This document shows, in pieces, positions 60,195 through 64,000 of a stretch of DNA of 64,000 nucleotides (the first letter of the stretch is position 1; each line of letters starts with the position of its first letter). A model generated the notes under the pieces. The model searched no databases. It saw nothing but the letters and a program-made list of their open reading frames with translations, and was not told the DNA's origin. The translations under genes were made by a program, and so were the position numbers. The DNA is from Acanthosepion esculentum (lineage: Eukaryota > Mollusca > Cephalopoda > Sepiida > Sepiidae): the NCBI GenBank assembly GCA_964036315.1, contig OZ038507.1, positions 60,423,002-60,487,001 of the forward strand, in the 5' to 3' direction.

Positions 60195-60890
60195 AACTTT
60201 CACCGATCACAATGAACGAATGTTCCCCCTGGGAAGCCCCGTGTGTTGAGCGCATATTGGAACTTAAATTCAACCCATGCTTCAAGTGGGGAGTCATATA
60301 TGCGATCCATCGCTATAGATGCAGGGCAATTTGCTCGGGTTCCCTGTACGGCTGCAGCATGTACCTCACGCCTCCTGCTATCCTTTACATTTTCAAGAGC
60401 CAGATCAGGCCGGAAATGGAGTACTTCTGCCACATATTGGCGGGAGCTATCCAATCTTCACTTTCCAGACTTGATAGAGTCGAAAAGGGTCCTTGTGGAT
60501 AATGAATTATTTTCCACCCTTCAACCCCTTTTCTCACAGACGAGACGTCGCAAGCCCCTCACTGCTCTATCGCTATTTCCTATCGCTCACACTCCTTAGT
60601 TCCACCAGTCCTAACCTTCACGGTTGAGAACCGCCATGCCACGCCCATTGTAGCGAACCATCCTCCTTATCTTCCTATTTCATTTTTAGATGTAAGTTCT
60701 ACTTAAGCATCTTATTTCTAGGAACTACTGTCTTGTGTTACCGAAGGTGTGCATCCCCGATCAATACAATCTTTAAAAGTCTTACAAGTTTCGGTTAACC
60801 GTTATTTTCTCCACAACCTTTGCCTCTTACTCTGTAGCCATCTACATTGAGAGGCCCCCGGGCCTTGTACAAGGTGAACATCACTGTAAA
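60195..60890 (+). mobile_element. Non-LTR retrotransposon RT C-terminal region
   Basis: The plus strand reads SPWEAPCVERILELKFNPCF, then LTPPAILYIFKSQIRPEMEY, FCHILAGAIQSSLSRLDRVE. This corresponds to the LTPxxLLxLYKSQIRPxMEY..HIWAG...LDRVQ thumb/tail of LINE RTs. A frameshift near 60490 moves the rest to VDNELFSTLQPLFSQTRRRK and LTALSLF, the tail related to 12233-12615. The catalytic palm is absent. The copy starts directly after the GATA field, so truncation coincides with the microsatellite edge. Confidence 0.8.
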
Positions 60891-62021
60891 AAAAAGTGTA
60901 CAAAATCAACACAACTGAAAAAGAATGTGTAAACACAAAAATAGTTACGTTATATTACCTACAAACCTCATACATTATCACAAACTCTTCTAAAACAATA
61001 ATATACAATGGACACACCATTTTCACAGGATCGTTAACATCTGTCTATATTTCTGAGATGAGGCATTATTATGCACACTATTTACATTATCCGGACTATT
61101 GTCCTCATCTTTGTCACCATATTGGAAAATTCGTAAACTTAAGGAATCAGCACATATGCTAGGCTACAAAAATCTCCTGAGCCGACCAAGCGTAAAAATG
61201 AATACAATATGGGAACCAGTAATAAGGAGTGCCAGAGAAAAACGATAACAACAACAAAAATTGCAATATGAACTCTGGTAAAAACATGCAATGATAACAG
61301 CAAAAATTGCAATATGAGCACTGGTAAAAAAAATATTTTCTGAAGACATTTTGGTTTATAATACCCAGAAATTCATACACAGATGTCCTCAAGGCACAGT
61401 GAATAAGGGCGTTTGGTTAGATCCAGTGACAGGACCCAAATAGTGTGAGTTCAATACCTGGTTAAGGCGGTGGAGAACTTGGAGAGGGGAACACTGAGAT
61501 AACTGATAACTGACCAGTAGACAGTTTTAAAGGGTCCCGTTCGACATTCCAACCAGAAGGCCGGGGCGTTGTAATAAATATACAAAGATTAGGACAATAA
61601 CGTAAATAGTTTACAGGATGGTTAGCGATTGATCGTGTCCAATTGAGGTATGGGTTACGTTTATAGGCACGGGTCATCGTGACTGATGTAAATTTAGGAT
61701 GTAACGTCACTAATTTGGCCTTCATGCGTCGGTGAAACATGCCAAAATTTAAACTAAAGTATATACGAATATAAAAGGGACTTGAAATTAAACAACACAC
61801 TTCATAATCACAATTTTGACCGGGAACATGTCGTATTATTTAAATGATTTACTCAGACAAAATATACAAATAAAATGTTGACCGATTGATGTTACCTTCA
61901 TTGTTACATTCCGATTCCAGAGTTTCGTAGACGGAATCTCCGGAAATCACTCCGTCCACTCGTCAGGGGTATAAGCAAGGGTATAAGCAATTATATATAT
62001 ATATATAGGGGGTATCAGCAA

Positions 62022-62023
<2 letters not shown>
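60891..62023. other. Spacer with a local duplication
   Basis: ACAACAAAAATTGCAATATG (61251) and AACAGCAAAAATTGCAATAT (61296) show a 45-bp duplication. The minus-strand frame 61462-61800 is open and moderately complex (TRAYKRNPYLNW) but unrecognised; a weak tRNA-like GAGTTCAATACCTGG lies at 61449. Confidence 0.4.

Positions 62024-62078
<55 letters not shown>
62024..62078. repeat. (TA)n microsatellite
   Basis: TA tract forming the 3' border of the inverted LINE tail at 62086. Confidence 0.96.
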
Positions 62079-62079
<1 letters not shown>

Positions 62080-62085
62080 TGACTT

Positions 62086-62535
62086 GTATCGGGTTGAACC
62101 GGCTTCCTCCCGAGCAAGTACAGCATCTCGGACCATCGCTGTCCACGCCCGCCGATCCTGAGCCAGGTCACACGAAATGGCGAGCCACTCGCGATTCCAT
62201 CGTCGAAGACCAACTACTTGCGCACCCGATAGTACTGCTAGGTCATCCTTGATCGTGCTAGCCCACGTCTTCAACTGCCCACCGACACATCTTCGCCAGT
62301 CAGGAAGAGAAGGACGAAGAAGTACATCGCGGATGAGCTCTCCCTCCGGGCGTCGAGCTGCGTGCCCGAACCATCGGAGACGACGCTGGAGCAGGACGGG
62401 TGGAAGCGGACGGCGATTCAGGCGACGACGCAGAGTGGTTGTGGGGAACACGATCGATCCGGCGGCATCGTAGAATGCAGCGAAGGCAATCTTTGTCGAA
62501 CACTTCAAGCCTTCGTAGGTCAACGTGGCCACTTA
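62086..62535 (-). mobile_element. LINE RT C-terminal tail, inverted, between (TA)n tracts
   Basis: The minus strand from 62532 reads LTYEGLKCSTKIAFAAFYDA, RRRLNRRPLPPVLLQRRLRW, FGHAARRPEGELIRDVLL, GGQLKTWASTIKDDLA and RRAWTAMVRDAVLAREEAGS. This is the RLRWFGHxxRxP...GGQxKTW...DR..W..MV tail found at the end of many LINE reverse transcriptases. It is markedly G+C-richer than its surroundings and free of stops for about 150 codons, suggesting a younger insertion. Both sides meet (TA)n, and the palm domain is missing. Confidence 0.82.
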
Positions 62536-62544
62536 GAGCGATTG

Positions 62545-62547
62545 ACC

Positions 62548-62579
<32 letters not shown>

Positions 62580-62580
62580 A
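62545..62580. repeat. (TA)n microsatellite
   Basis: TA tract with one GTA interruption, between the LINE tail and the foldback element. Confidence 0.9.
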
Positions 62581-62697
62581 TACATAAAAGGTTAGTGGTC
62601 AGAGTTGAATCAGACCAGAAAAGAGTAGTTGTAAAAAGTGCTCAATAAATGCGTGAAAAAAATAAAATAAAAGTGAAAATAACATGTAGACCTTTTA
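62581..62697. repeat. Repeat V sequence adjoining the foldback arm
   Basis: AAAAAGTGCTCAATA at 62633 and AATAACATGTAGACC are shared with 42656-42803. The homology then continues into the foldback left arm. Confidence 0.55.
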
Positions 62698-63225
62698 ACT
62701 TTAAAGATCAGGAGGTCAGTTGAAGCCACTACCTTGGTTAAAAATAACCTTACGGTAGCCTCAGGCAATTTTTATCAAATGACCTCTTAGCGCTTTATTT
62801 TTTAAAATCTAATGAACATTAATATAGCTTTTCATCTTTTTTTTAAAAAAAATAATGAATGCTAATATACGTTCATTAGTTTTAAAAAAATGAATGCTAA
62901 TATAGCGTTCATTAGTTTAAAAAAATAATGAATGCTAATATAGCGTTCATAAGTTTAAAAAAATAATGAATGCTAATATAGCGTTCATTAGTTTTTTAAA
63001 AACTAATGAATGCTAATATAGCGTTCATTAGTTTTAAAAAAATTAATGAATGCTAATATAGCGTTCATTAGTTTAAAAAAAAAATAACTGCTATTATCGC
63101 GTTCATTAGTTTTTTTTGTTTTTTTTTAATAAAGCGTTAAGAGGTCATTTGATAAAAATCCCCTGAGGAAAATGTAAGGTGAAAACAAGCTAGCGGATTC
63201 AACTAACCTCCTGATTTTTAAAGCA
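62698..63225. mobile_element. Foldback element with a tandem-palindrome core
   Basis: The left arm (62698-62812) and right arm (63120-63225) are imperfect inverted repeats of about 105 bp, sharing ATCAAATGACCTCTTA, TCAGGAGGT and AGTTGAA blocks. Between them lie about eight units of AATGAATGCTAATATAGCGT + TCATT, each itself a palindrome. They start near 62811, 62854, 62889, 62927, 62965, 63005, 63045 and 63083, separated by T/A-rich spacers (period 35-43). No coding sequence. TA tracts lie nearby on both sides. Foldback-type elements with repetitive interiors are known, but this core is unusual. Confidence 0.8.
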
Positions 63226-63634
63226 TATATATATATATTTGTGTGCGCGTGTGTGTGTGTGTTTGTAATGTTGAAATGGAATAAGTCAGACAATTATTTA
63301 ATATATTTTCTGGTTATAAGTTATTTTTATAGGTTTAATTTATTTAAGTAAATTCTCAGTTTTTTTTAATTAAACAATATTAATTACATTTGCCAACCAG
63401 GCGCTATTAATTAATACTGTTTAATTAAAAAACATTAAAATTTAAAGCATTTAAATTAAATTATATCTTCAAAAGTAACGTATAAACAGAAAATATATTA
63501 AATAATTGTCAGACTTAATCCAGTTCATAATGTTGTCATTGTTTACGTTAAGATACGTTTCGTGAGAAGAAATGGTCGATCGAAAAACATCGTCGAAGGT
63601 GTGTGTTCATAAACAGTATTTCGGACTTTGCTAA
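63226..63634. other. Spacer, partly duplicated at the window end
   Basis: An imperfect inverted repeat, TTAATTACATTTGCC (63380) against GGTAAATGTAATTAATACTG (63763), and the pair ATAACGTATAAAT / AACGTATAAACAG suggest arms flanking the tRNA-like segment. A short GT tract is at about 63241-63262. Confidence 0.4.
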
Positions 63635-63740
63635 ACAGACGCTTCTCTGTGGCTGAATGGTTAACAGCACGTCAGATCAAATGATGGTTTCCATGAGGTT
63701 TACAGGTTCGTTTCCTGCCGTAGGGCGCATATGTTTTTAC
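63635..63740 (+). repeat. tRNA-like SINE head
   Basis: CTGTGGCTGAATGGTTAACA is a good box A region, and CAGGTTCGTTTCCTGCC a box B/T-arm with one change. The spacing is longer than in a class I tRNA and the acceptor ends do not pair well, so it is taken as SINE-derived. Confidence 0.5.
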
Positions 63741-63857
63741 GAAATTTTTCTAACATTTAGGCTGGTAAATGTAATTAATACTGTTTATTTTAAAAAAACA
63801 AATAGAGCATTTACTTAAATAAATTATATCTATAAAAATAACGTATAAATAGAAGAC

Positions 63858-63859
<2 letters not shown>

Positions 63860-63924
<65 letters not shown>
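63860..63924. repeat. (TA)n microsatellite
   Basis: About 65 bp of TA near the window end. Confidence 0.96.
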
Positions 63925-63926
<2 letters not shown>

Positions 63927-64000
63927 CATGAATCATTCATACAAAAACCAGATAGTGAAGTTAATGATATAAATGGTGAGAATACATCTTCGCAAACAAA

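Noticed and set aside
58330..60297. 655-codon minus-strand open frame
   Set aside because: It is a translation of GATA units and a 12-bp linker (Tyr-Leu-Ser-Ile repeats); no complex sequence or splice context.

Overview
The window is a stretch of a large, strongly A+T-rich animal genome. Coding sequence is very sparse. Long (TA)n, (AAT)n, (GATA)n and (GT)n arrays and fragments of mobile elements fill most of it. tRNA-derived SINEs, decayed non-LTR retrotransposon tails, Penelope-like fragments and a hammerhead ribozyme together suggest an invertebrate such as a coleoid cephalopod (octopus-like). This is an inference from repeat style, not a proven identification. No rRNA gene, intact tRNA gene or CRISPR array was seen, and no bacterial-type operon.

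There is one convincing host gene, a minus-strand exon at 38285-39450. It has a splice acceptor, an in-frame upstream stop, a first ATG at 39287, 334 codons of low-complexity His/Asp/Asn-rich protein and a splice donor at 38283-38284. I do not recognise the protein. The other exons are not identifiable here; downstream exons would lie at lower coordinates and the 5' exon at higher coordinates.

Layout. 0-5 kb: dispersed repeats, a 119-bp and an 85-bp minisatellite, and a deleted LINE. 5-14 kb: A+T-rich sequence with a duplicated 240-bp segment around a LINE tail. 14.5-15.5 kb: a dead Tc1-type transposon. 16-24 kb: duplicated repeats, several SINE copies, a 115-bp mariner-type MITE and a LINE tail. 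24.2-24.5 kb: a SINE-like unit with a complete type I hammerhead ribozyme, between (TA)n arrays. 25-37 kb: mostly low-complexity spacer with SINEs. 38-39.5 kb: the gene exon. 39.8-46 kb: a mariner remnant, a decayed hammerhead plus tRNA-like unit, a near-perfect 411-bp palindrome, an inverted Penelope-like dimer and two LINE tails. 46-60 kb: very long microsatellite fields, with a restriction-like-endonuclease LINE tail at 56 kb. 60-64 kb: two more reverse-transcriptase tails and a foldback element whose centre is a tandem array of 25-bp palindromes.

The most interesting thread is ribozymes. One hammerhead (24332-24376) has every core element. Others keep the three-helix scaffold or only the 3' half and sit in SINE-like or Penelope-like sequence. 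Several of these elements abut (TA)n tracts. Nothing was searched against a database, and all family calls rest on motifs read by eye.
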